Assembly (NCBI GenBank): GCA_903901425.1
Contig: CAIURC010000193.1
Span: forward strand, 1 to 35,040
Source: an uncultured Spartobacteria bacterium
GTDB lineage: Bacteria; Verrucomicrobiota; Verrucomicrobiia; Chthoniobacterales; Chthoniobacteraceae
DNA: 35,040 bases
Reading direction: 5' to 3'
Shown here in pieces: positions 8,461-16,410 of this stretch (positions are counted from its first letter, which is position 1; each line of letters opens with the position of its first letter). A model generated the notes under the pieces. The model made no database searches and had not been told where the DNA came from. It was given only the letters and a program-made list of their open reading frames with translations. The position numbers and the translations under genes were made by a program.

Positions 8461-10770
8461 ATGCAGAAGCCCTTTCCTCTGATGATGACGGCCATGACCT
8501 TGGCGGTGTCCCCCGCTTGGGGACAGGCCAGCGATCCCGGCGATTTTTTCACCAAGGGCTACCTGGCCTGCAAGAAGGCCGAACAGGCCGAGGCAGGCGG
8601 CCAGTTCGGAACCGCCATCAACCTCTACAGAGAGGCCGAAGCTGCCCTTTCCCAGCTTTCCAAACAGTTCCCGGACTGGCAGCCGCCCATGGTGAAGTTC
8701 CGGCTTGAACAGGCCAACGAGGGACTCGCCCGCCTCAAATCTAAGGTTGGCGGTACCAAGCCCAAAGTCGAAGACCCCATTGCGCCACTCCCAGCAGAGG
8801 ATTCCCCCATCCCCCAGGAATTCCCGAAGGCGTCCAAACCCCAGCAGCGCAACACAAACCTCGACCCCATCCGGGAAATCCAAGACCGTCTCCGGTCCTT
8901 GGAAACCGAGTCGGAGGACCTCCGCAACCAGCTCAGGACCGCCACCCAAGATCGCGAAGATCTAACACGCCGTTACGAAGACTCCCGCCGCGAGGCCCAG
9001 AAGGCGTCCGAAATGCTTCAGCGCCTCCAGAACCGGGCCGACCGGGCTGAAGACGCCCTGATGAAGGCGGAAACCGAGGGCGCAAAAATCATCGCCTCCA
9101 ACAAGGATCTCGCCGGCGAGAACGAGAAACTCAAAAAGGAACTCAACTCCGCCCGCATCGACCGCGATGCCACCGACGAACTCCGCTCCCAGACCATCGA
9201 CAGCCTGACTTCCGCCCGGAAAAAGGTCGAGGCCGCCAATCAGGAACGCGACCAAGCCAAAAAGGCCCTGGGCGAGTTCCCCGCGAAAATCGCCGCTGTC
9301 CAGAAGGAACTCGAACGCGAATCCAAGGAGAAACAGGAGATCTCCTCCAAACTTTCCAAGACCGAAGAAACCCTCAAGAAGGTGTCTGGCGAACGCGATG
9401 AGGCCCGCAAGGCCAACGCGGAAATGCCGGCCAAAATCGCGTCTCTTGAGAAAAAGCTCTCCAAAACCGAGGAGGAACTCAAGAAGGTCACCACTCAGCG
9501 GGATACCGCCGTCGCGCAGCTGGACAAAATCCGGGCCTCAGGGAAACAGGTCGACAAACTCATTTCGGAGAATACGTCGCTCATGGCGAAACTCGCGGAT
9601 GCGGAAAAATCGATCGTCCAGTTCAAGGACGAGGGAGGGAAGAAGGACGAACAGATTGCGGGGCTCAAGCGGGACATTGCAGCGGCGCAGAAGGAACTGG
9701 GCGACACCCAAAAAACCAGCTCGGACGCTCAGAAACAGATGGCTGACCTTCAGGCCAAGCTCGAACAGCAGGCCAAGGAACTGGCGGCGGTCCAAACGGA
9801 TAGCTCCTCCAGCAGTGCCGAACGCAAGCGTTTGACCGAAGAAAATGACACCCTCCGTGGGATCATCGTGCGCGAGATGAAAGAAAACGCGCGGCGCGAC
9901 CAGACCAAAAAACTGGTTCTCGGGGAACTCGCCAAGTTGGAGGTCAAGAGCCAGAGCCTGCTTCAGCAGATCGATTTCCTTGGCCAACCCGTGCTCCAGT
10001 TGACAGAGCAGGAGCGCCGGCTCTTCAAAACTCCGGTTGTCGAGGTCAGCGATGTGGAACTCTCCATTGCCGCGCCCAAGGACGGCACCGCCCCGAAACC
10101 GGCAGAGAGCGCTAAAACTGGTGAGATGGCGAAGCTGAATCCGCCTGAAAAACCAGACGCCAAGCCTGCGCCTCAAACCACCGCCCAGCCTGCTGCAGAC
10201 TCCGGCCCCAACGTGCCTCCTGCCCTGATGAGCTTTGCCAAGGAGGCCAAGGAACATTTTGACCGAGGGAACTACCGCGAGGCAGAGAAGTGCTACGACA
10301 AGATCCTGGCCAAGGCGCCAAACAACTTGTACGCGCTCAGCAACTTGGGCGTCGTCCGGTTCCGCAACGGAAAACTCAAACTGGCTGAGGAAGCATTCAA
10401 AAAGGCCATCGCAATCGCGTCCGAAGACGCGTTCAGCCACTGGAATCTGGGCATCATTTACTACGCGCAGGGCAAGTATGACGAAGCGGTGGAGGTCCTG
10501 ACCAAGTCCCTCGCCATCCAACCCAAGAACGCAACTGCCCACAATTACCTGGGTATCACCGCCAGCCAAAAGGGCTGGCAGGAAGCCGCTCGTAAGGAAC
10601 TGGACACCGCCATCAGCCTCGACCCGGGTTACGCAGACGCGTATTTCAACCTCGCAGTGGTCTGCGCCACCCAGCAACCGCCTGACAAAGAGTCGGCTCT
10701 CAAAAACTACAAGCGCGCTATCGAACTCGGCGCCGAACCCGACCCGGCCCTCGAACAACTCATCAAGTAA
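8461..10770 (+). CDS. Secreted long coiled-coil protein with C-terminal TPR repeats
   Basis: The 769-residue protein starts with a signal peptide (about 1-22), then a helical N-terminal segment resembling a single TPR (about 28-70), a Pro-rich linker, and a very long coiled coil (about 135-500) rich in Lys, Glu, Ala and Gln. A Pro/Ala-rich linker (about 545-590) leads to about five tetratricopeptide repeats (about 595-769), with consensus elements such as ALSNLGVVRFRNGKLKLAEE and FSHWNLGIIYYAQGKYDEAV. It probably acts as an envelope scaffold or structural protein, by analogy to TPR/coiled-coil architectures; no enzyme motif is seen. Its last TPRs closely resemble those of the shorter TPR protein at 18496-19344. 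It converges with the next gene with 3 bases between stops. Confidence 0.82.
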   Translation: MQKPFPLMMTAMTLAVSPAWGQASDPGDFFTKGYLACKKAEQAEAGGQFGTAINLYREAEAALSQLSKQFPDWQPPMVKFRLEQANEGLARLKSKVGGTKPKVEDPIAPLPAEDSPIPQEFPKASKPQQRNTNLDPIREIQDRLRSLETESEDLRNQLRTATQDREDLTRRYEDSRREAQKASEMLQRLQNRADRAEDALMKAETEGAKIIASNKDLAGENEKLKKELNSARIDRDATDELRSQTIDSLTSARKKVEAANQERDQAKKALGEFPAKIAAVQKELERESKEKQEISSKLSKTEETLKKVSGERDEARKANAEMPAKIASLEKKLSKTEEELKKVTTQRDTAVAQLDKIRASGKQVDKLISENTSLMAKLADAEKSIVQFKDEGGKKDEQIAGLKRDIAAAQKELGDTQKTSSDAQKQMADLQAKLEQQAKELAAVQTDSSSSSAERKRLTEENDTLRGIIVREMKENARRDQTKKLVLGELAKLEVKSQSLLQQIDFLGQPVLQLTEQERRLFKTPVVEVSDVELSIAAPKDGTAPKPAESAKTGEMAKLNPPEKPDAKPAPQTTAQPAADSGPNVPPALMSFAKEAKEHFDRGNYREAEKCYDKILAKAPNNLYALSNLGVVRFRNGKLKLAEEAFKKAIAIASEDAFSHWNLGIIYYAQGKYDEAVEVLTKSLAIQPKNATAHNYLGITASQKGWQEAARKELDTAISLDPGYADAYFNLAVVCATQQPPDKESALKNYKRAIELGAEPDPALEQLIK

Positions 10771-10773
10771 GGG

Positions 10774-11997
10774 CTACGGCTTGTAGTATGGCCCGAGAAC
10801 TTCCAAGACCTTTGCCCGGAGTTCCTCGCCGTCCACCATCCCGTTCTTTCTCCAGAGGATCTCACCTCCGGCTCCCACCAGAATCGTGTGTGGAATTGCC
10901 CCGGGCCAATCCGGATCGAGAGCCGTCATAAGGTCGGCTACCCGGGTACCGCTGAACAGGTAACTGTTTGTGCTCCGCCCCTCGGCTTGGACCGACTTGC
11001 GCAACCGGTCCGACATCCCCGCCCCACGCTTTTCCAGAAAGGCCTTGACCTGCCCCGCGGCCCCGGGATCGTCCGCGCTGATTGAGACAAACTCAAAGTT
11101 GCGGAGGTCAAACTTCCGGGCGGTGGCGACCAACTCCGGGAACTCGGCCACACACGGGCCGCACCACGTCGCCCACACATTGATCAAGCGCACCTTCGAG
11201 GTCCCGTTTTTCCTGAGGCGCTCGGCACCCGCAACGTCCACCAACTCCACATCCACCGGGGTGGAGTCCCACTTCGCAAGCCGCTCGGCAACCTTCGCCT
11301 TTTTTTCAAGCCACTTTGTAGAGCACCCATGCGGCTTGGTGACCGGCACGGCAAGCTCCCGACCCGCCAGCAACGATTCCACAGCATTGCGCGCATCCGC
11401 ACTCCTCACCGTTGCCGGGTCAGCGTACCGCGAATCATCCAACTGCCCCCGGTAACGCAACCTGCGGTCCGCGTCAAAAATGAACACATGCGGTGTCGCC
11501 AGACATCCATACGCCTTGGCGACCGCCTGAGTCTCTCCGTCGTACAAGTACGGAAACTTGAACCCCGCCTCGGCCGCATACTTTTTCATGTCCTCGAAAC
11601 CATCATCGTACTTGGAGTACCCAAGTTCGTCCGGAGTGAGTCCCTCCGGGTTGTTCGGATTGATGGCCACCACCTCCACCCCCATCCCCTTGTAATCCTG
11701 CTGGAGGCGCATCAGGCGGCCCTCTGCAGCATGCGAATCGGGACAATGATTTGAGATGAACGCCACCAGCAGGACCCGCGCTCCGGAGTAATCCTTGAGC
11801 CGATGCGTTTTCCCATCAATCCCAGGCAGACTGAAGTCGGGTGCCGCATCTCCAATCGCCAGTTCCTTCAGGTCCCCAGGAAGCACCGCGCTCGCCGGTT
11901 TTTTTTCCTGCGCTGCAGCCCCCGCTGTCCATGTGCCAAAACCGATCCAAACCAGACCCAGCGCAATGCCAATCGGGGAAAAAATGGGGGGCTTCAT
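10774..11997 (-). CDS. Exported double-thioredoxin-fold protein (redoxin plus TlpA-like)
   Basis: This 407-residue protein has an N-terminal signal or anchor segment (about residues 8-30) and two thioredoxin folds. The first (about 45-215) is AhpC/TSA-like with a single cysteine in SNHCPDSHA (C85), where many relatives also have an NHCP motif. The second (about 265-400) is TlpA/ResA-like, with a complete CxxC active site, WATWCGPC (C279, C282), and the cis-proline-type segment GAIPHTILVG. This suggests thiol-disulfide exchange or peroxide reduction outside the cytoplasm. The ATG at 11997 places the hydrophobic segment at the N terminus; the frame is open further upstream to 12117, into the PBP gene end, but that extension has no signal-like start. 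Confidence 0.84.
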   Translation of the reverse strand: MKPPIFSPIGIALGLVWIGFGTWTAGAAAQEKKPASAVLPGDLKELAIGDAAPDFSLPGIDGKTHRLKDYSGARVLLVAFISNHCPDSHAAEGRLMRLQQDYKGMGVEVVAINPNNPEGLTPDELGYSKYDDGFEDMKKYAAEAGFKFPYLYDGETQAVAKAYGCLATPHVFIFDADRRLRYRGQLDDSRYADPATVRSADARNAVESLLAGRELAVPVTKPHGCSTKWLEKKAKVAERLAKWDSTPVDVELVDVAGAERLRKNGTSKVRLINVWATWCGPCVAEFPELVATARKFDLRNFEFVSISADDPGAAGQVKAFLEKRGAGMSDRLRKSVQAEGRSTNSYLFSGTRVADLMTALDPDWPGAIPHTILVGAGGEILWRKNGMVDGEELRAKVLEVLGPYYKP

Positions 11998-12088
11998 TCC
12001 CAAAGTTTCCCGGCAACCCCAGCGGCTGGCAATCCCGATTTCTGCTCCTGAACATCTGCCGGCACAGCCCAAACCAAACCCAGAAAAC

Positions 12089-14557
12089 TCAGAACCGAAT
12101 CGGAGCCGGAGGCGCAAGCTTCAACCCTGCCGGATCCTGATTCTCAATCAAATCCGCCGGCTTGACCGGCGCCGCCCGGCGCACATTGGAGGCCGGTTCA
12201 TCCTCCGGAACCGGTCGCGCAGCGGGTTCGGGTGGCGGCGCCACGGCGCGGGCGGTTCCGAAGGGATCCCGGCTTCCCAGTACGGTGGGCCCTTTCATCG
12301 CGATCGGAGACCGGGTCTCGGCCTCCACCGAAAGCGCCGCAACCGCTTTGCCGCCCTCTTTTCCAGAAGCGGCTCCCGGCTTGGATCGTGGGATTCCGCT
12401 ATGCACGTCACAGGGTTCGGTGGGCACTTGGCTGGGAGCAGCGATTTCCGTGATCACCGTACGGCGCCGCACCTTCTCTCCAGTCTCTTTGTTTTCGAGG
12501 TTCTCGAAGCATTTCTCCGTGGGCAACAGCCCCGAAACTGAACACACCTCACAGGAGGACAACCCATCCGGCTTGGGGATTTCTTTCGGGGGATACCGGC
12601 CGTAGGTGGCTCCCATAATGTCGACCCAGATGGGAAGGGCCACCTCGCTCCCAAAAGCGCCGAAATAAATGCTCGGATGGTTTTTGTCGAACCCGGCCCA
12701 TACCCCGCAGGTCACCTCGCTGCTGTAGCCCAAAAACCAGGCATCGGTGAAATTGTAGGCCGTGCCGGGCTTGCCCCCGAGAGGAGCGCGTTTCAAACCC
12801 AGTTCACCGAAGGTTTTGAAAGCGGGCCCGCGTTCGAGGACTTCCGTGAGGCAGGAATGCACCTCATAGGCGGTGGTTGGCTTTAAAACCCGTTTCACCT
12901 GCGGCTGAGCGCGGAAAACCACCTGCCCGTCCTGATTCTCAACCCGCGTGATCAAATACCCCTGTTTGGGACGGACCCCTCCATTGGGAAAGAGGGTGTG
13001 GGCGAGCGTCATCTCCATCAAGCTCACCTCGCTGCTGCCCAGAAAAGTCGACGGATAGGGCCGGAACGGATGCTCGAATCCTGCCTCCTTGGCCAAGGCA
13101 ATCACACGGTCCAGCTTCGCCTGAGTGCCAAACCGCACCGTCGCTGCATTCTTGGATTTCACCAGGGCCTCCCGGGCCGTAATCGGCCCCTCGTACTGGT
13201 TGTCCTCCTGTTCCACGCCCCATTCCGGCAGAAGTCCCGTGGTGCCTCCGATCATGACCTGGCGGTTGTCCATCTGGGTGTCCTGCACCACCGTCCCCGG
13301 AAACAGCCCCCCTTCAAAACCCGCCGCGTACACCATCGGCAGAAAACCCGTCCCGGCCGGCACCAGCGCATTGACCCGGTTAAACTCACTGTGCTGGCAG
13401 TCGCGCCCTCCCACCATCGAAAGAATCGCTCCCGTTTTGTTGTCCAAAACCAGAACCGCACCCTGCAAGTACTCGGGTGCCCCCAATTCCGGCAGTTCCC
13501 CCTTGGGCCCGCGCGTGTGAACCTTAAACAGAGCCTCGTAACTTGAAAAATTCGGGTGTTTGTACCCTTCCCGCTTCTCCACCTGGGTTAGCCGGTCCCG
13601 GAGCGCCTGTTCCGCCTTCTTCTGAAGCGCCGGATCAATGGTCGTGAAAATCCGGTAGCCGTCGCTCATCGCACTGTCACGACCCACCATTTTTTCCATC
13701 TCCCGCGCCACCATGTCCGCCGGATAGGATTCCTGATGCGTCGGACGCCGGTTCTTTACCAGAAGCTGTTTTTCACGATTCGCCTCATACTCCTCGCTGG
13801 AGATCAGCCCCAGATCCAGCGCCCGCATCAAAACATAGTTCCGCTGATCCAAACATGCCTGGCGGTTCCGCCACGGCGAAAGATTGCTCGGGCTCTTCAA
13901 CAGTCCAGCCAGAGTCGCCGCCTCCGAAAGATCCAAATCCCGGGCATGCTTCCCAAAATACCCGCGCGCCGCCGCCTCCGCACCGTAAAAGCCGGACCCG
14001 AAAAACACCCGGTTCAAATACAGTTCGAGGATGGTTTTCTTGTCGCACCTCCGCTCGATCTCCAGAGCCACAAAAATCTCCAGAATTTTCCGGCCCGGAG
14101 TCTTGTCCGCAGCGGGCAGTTGATCCGGGAAAGTGTTTCGGGCGAGCTGCTGGGTGATGGTGCTTGCCCCCTGGGCCGCCCTGCGCTTCTGCCAGTTGCG
14201 GACCACGGCCCGGACGATCCCTTGGTAATCCACGCCGTGATGCTGGTAAAACCGTGCGTCTTCTGCAGCCACGACCGCCGTTAAAAGAGCTGGCGAAAGA
14301 TCCCCCAGCGCCACCTGCTCCCGGTTCTGGACAAAAATCCTGCCCAAAATTCCTCCGTCCCGGTCATAAATGATGCTGGCAGATTCCATCTGGGCAAGCC
14401 GCCCATAATCGAACCCGCGGGCCTTTGCCTCCCAGCGCCCTTTTTCCAACCAGAGCCAGCCAGAACCGAGGATCAGGAGGCTTCCCAACACTCCCGCAAG
14501 CCCCAGAAACCAGGTTCTGAGGTAAATCGGCTTAGGGGGACGCAAATCTTGCCACAT
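12089..14557 (-). CDS. Class A penicillin-binding protein (PBP1A type) with degenerate transpeptidase motifs
   Basis: The 822-residue membrane protein has a transmembrane anchor (about residues 14-37) and a GT51 glycosyltransferase domain (about 60-235) with the catalytic EDARFYQHHG motif (E99), GASTITQQLARN and ELYLNRVFFG all intact. The transpeptidase domain (about 365-660) keeps SKN (468-470), but the SxxK box reads TGFL (403-406), with Thr for the nucleophilic Ser and Leu for the Lys, and the KTG box reads KPG (596-598). I checked these codons on the DNA: ACG, CTG and AAG-CCC-GGC. A cysteine-containing Pro/Ala-rich tail follows. The ATG at 14557 has AGGAGG ten bases upstream, which decides the start over ATG 14626. 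It probably polymerises glycan strands but may not crosslink them. Confidence 0.9.
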   Translation of the reverse strand: MWQDLRPPKPIYLRTWFLGLAGVLGSLLILGSGWLWLEKGRWEAKARGFDYGRLAQMESASIIYDRDGGILGRIFVQNREQVALGDLSPALLTAVVAAEDARFYQHHGVDYQGIVRAVVRNWQKRRAAQGASTITQQLARNTFPDQLPAADKTPGRKILEIFVALEIERRCDKKTILELYLNRVFFGSGFYGAEAAARGYFGKHARDLDLSEAATLAGLLKSPSNLSPWRNRQACLDQRNYVLMRALDLGLISSEEYEANREKQLLVKNRRPTHQESYPADMVAREMEKMVGRDSAMSDGYRIFTTIDPALQKKAEQALRDRLTQVEKREGYKHPNFSSYEALFKVHTRGPKGELPELGAPEYLQGAVLVLDNKTGAILSMVGGRDCQHSEFNRVNALVPAGTGFLPMVYAAGFEGGLFPGTVVQDTQMDNRQVMIGGTTGLLPEWGVEQEDNQYEGPITAREALVKSKNAATVRFGTQAKLDRVIALAKEAGFEHPFRPYPSTFLGSSEVSLMEMTLAHTLFPNGGVRPKQGYLITRVENQDGQVVFRAQPQVKRVLKPTTAYEVHSCLTEVLERGPAFKTFGELGLKRAPLGGKPGTAYNFTDAWFLGYSSEVTCGVWAGFDKNHPSIYFGAFGSEVALPIWVDIMGATYGRYPPKEIPKPDGLSSCEVCSVSGLLPTEKCFENLENKETGEKVRRRTVITEIAAPSQVPTEPCDVHSGIPRSKPGAASGKEGGKAVAALSVEAETRSPIAMKGPTVLGSRDPFGTARAVAPPPEPAARPVPEDEPASNVRRAAPVKPADLIENQDPAGLKLAPPAPIRF

Positions 14558-14632
14558 CGGATGGGCTTCCTCCTTCCCATTTAATCTCCCCTCAGGCAAT
14601 GAAACTTTGCCATCAGCCCTGCCCACTCTCCC

Positions 14633-15778
14633 GTGCCCAACCCCTCACGCCTTGCCAGTCTGCTCGCCCAACGCATCCATTCCGAGGGCCCAATGTCCTT
14701 TGCCAGCTTCATGGCACAGGCACTATACCATCCTGACGAAGGCTATTACCGGGCTTCCCAGCAACGCACCGGCCGCGCAGGCGACTTCTACACCAGCGTC
14801 AGCGTTGGCCCCCTCTTTGGCCGTCTGCTGGCACGCCAGTTCATCGAACTCTGGCACCGGATGGGATGCCCGGCCCCGTTCACTCTCGTCGAGCAGGGTG
14901 CCAACGACGGCACCCTCCTCCGGGATGTCCTCGAGGCAATCCGCGCCTTCGCACCCGAGTGCTTTGCCCAAACCCTCTGCTTCATTGTCGAACCGTTCCC
15001 GGAACTTGAGGCCCGGCAGAGGCAGACCCTCGCCCAGTTCCCCCACACAGAATGGGTGCGCGACCTCCTACACCTCCCAAAATTCGAGGGCATCCATTTT
15101 TCAAATGAACTCCTCGACGCCTTTCCCTTTCACCGGGTGTTCTGGACCGGCTCCCACTGGGAAGAACTCGCCGTGGCATGGGCGGAGCCCGGCTTCTTCT
15201 GGATCCGGGTGCCCATCACGCATCCGGAGCTTCAACACGCCGTAAAAATTCTCCCGGACGACAGACCACCTGGCTACACCACGGAGGTCAGGACATCCGT
15301 GACTCACTGGATCAAAACTCTCGCCGACCGCCTCCAAACCGGAGCCGTGCTTGTGGTGGACTACGGATACCCCCGTTCAGAGTTGTACAGGCCAGAGCGT
15401 TCTGAAGGAACGGCCACCGCATACCACGGGCACAGGCAGCACTCAAATCTCCTCGCAAACCCGGGTGCGGATGATCTCACAGCCCACGTGGATTTTACAA
15501 CGTTGGCAGAGGCCGCACTCGCATCCCGCTTCCAACTCCGCGGCTTCTGCGACCAGTCCCGCTTCCTGGCCGGACTCGGCCCCCTGCACTTCGAGGACTG
15601 CCCAGTGCCAGGCCCCGAAATGGAAAAGGAACTCCGCGCATTCAAAACCCTGTTCCATCCAGGAATCATGGGCTCGAGCTTCAAAGCCCTTTGTCTGGCG
15701 AAACTGCCGGATCCGAAACCGCTCTCAGGATTCCGTTTCGGGCCAGATCCTGCGACGGTGCTGGAAATTGGAGGGTAG
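14633..15778 (+). CDS. MidA/NDUFAF7-family SAM-dependent methyltransferase (DUF185)
   Basis: This 381-residue protein matches the DUF185/MidA family, whose mitochondrial member NDUFAF7 methylates an arginine in a complex I subunit. The diagnostic motifs are all present: GDFYTSVSVGPLFG near residue 50, the SAM-binding VEQGANDGTLLRDVL, SNELLDAFPFHRV, VDYGYPRSELY and a conserved YHGHR. The length agrees with the family. The start is GTG at 14633, since the first in-frame ATG would remove the start of the conserved N-terminal region. It is divergent from the PBP gene, 75 bases away. The bacterial substrate is not known. Confidence 0.9.
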   Translation: MPNPSRLASLLAQRIHSEGPMSFASFMAQALYHPDEGYYRASQQRTGRAGDFYTSVSVGPLFGRLLARQFIELWHRMGCPAPFTLVEQGANDGTLLRDVLEAIRAFAPECFAQTLCFIVEPFPELEARQRQTLAQFPHTEWVRDLLHLPKFEGIHFSNELLDAFPFHRVFWTGSHWEELAVAWAEPGFFWIRVPITHPELQHAVKILPDDRPPGYTTEVRTSVTHWIKTLADRLQTGAVLVVDYGYPRSELYRPERSEGTATAYHGHRQHSNLLANPGADDLTAHVDFTTLAEAALASRFQLRGFCDQSRFLAGLGPLHFEDCPVPGPEMEKELRAFKTLFHPGIMGSSFKALCLAKLPDPKPLSGFRFGPDPATVLEIGG

Positions 15779-15792
15779 CGCAAAAAAGAGAT

Positions 15793-15819
15793 GGGGTGGC
15801 ACCACGGTTGTCCCACCCC
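15793..15819 (+). terminator. Seven-base-pair hairpin between two genes, possible terminator
   Basis: GGGGTGG (15793-15799) pairs with CCACCCC (15813-15819) around a 13-base loop, directly after the MidA gene and before the next gene. There is no T-tract after it, so it may equally be an RNA-stability or attenuator structure. A resemblance of its first part to a T-box core is discussed among the rejected items. Confidence 0.3.
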
Positions 15820-15873
15820 CTGTGGCAGAGTGATGGGCATAACCCCGCCGGATCACCGGAATTCACACCGACC

Positions 15874-16410
15874 ATGCCACACATTCACTCCCGACTCGTC
15901 CGCGTCCCGAAAAGACATTCTGAGGACAAGAACAATTGTCTGGTGGTGGCCCTGCACACCCTGCTGGCACCGCTCCACCCAGCATTCAGTTACGCAGCCG
16001 TACACCGGCTCCTTGCTGCAGCCGGCCGCGAAAAAAACAAGCGCTTCTGCATCAAAAAGGCCGTCCTGGCCCTCCGCGAACATACCCTGCTCCGCCTGAG
16101 TCAGCTTTCCATCCCGGGCACATGGATCTCCACCCGCACATTTGCGCGGCTCCATCCGTCCGGACGTTTCCTCATCCGTACCGGCGGCCACGCGATGGCC
16201 TGCATCAACGGAGTTTTCTACGACACCCAGAACGTCGGTGACCGCCTCCAAGTCACCCATGGATGGAAGGTGCCAGAACCAATCCCGGAGGAACTCCAGC
16301 AAACCATCGTCCTCCGGATGGCCTCAATCGCCCAAATCGCCAGGGAGAGGGCCGAGCCCCTTCAATTCCCGGCACAACGCCAGCACCCGGGAACTCTCGT
16401 GGCACGCTGA
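15874..16410 (+). CDS. Small protein with papain-like cysteine-peptidase active-site pattern, function unknown
   Basis: I do not recognise a named family for this 178-residue protein. Its pattern resembles papain/C39-like cysteine peptidases: an N-terminal cysteine in KNNCLVVALHTLL (C22) at the start of a helix, a later GGHAMACINGVFYDTQN segment with H106 and D117 or N120 as possible base and polar residue. Similar segments occur in small phage and bacterial proteins that I recall as peptidase-like. There is no signal peptide or membrane segment. The last 87 bases overlap the 3' end of the convergent bioF-like gene. A longer upstream start (15691) would lie in the preceding gene, so ATG 15874 is preferred. 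Catalysis is inference. Confidence 0.66.
   Translation: MPHIHSRLVRVPKRHSEDKNNCLVVALHTLLAPLHPAFSYAAVHRLLAAAGREKNKRFCIKKAVLALREHTLLRLSQLSIPGTWISTRTFARLHPSGRFLIRTGGHAMACINGVFYDTQNVGDRLQVTHGWKVPEPIPEELQQTIVLRMASIAQIARERAEPLQFPAQRQHPGTLVAR

Noticed and set aside
15792-15820. GGGGTGGCACCACGG resembles the T-box riboswitch core (GGGTGGNACCGCG).
   Set aside because: Only about 15 bases separate it from the MidA stop, so the specifier stem would lie inside coding sequence. The downstream gene is not amino-acid or tRNA-synthetase related, and T-boxes are rare in this group. I keep only the hairpin.
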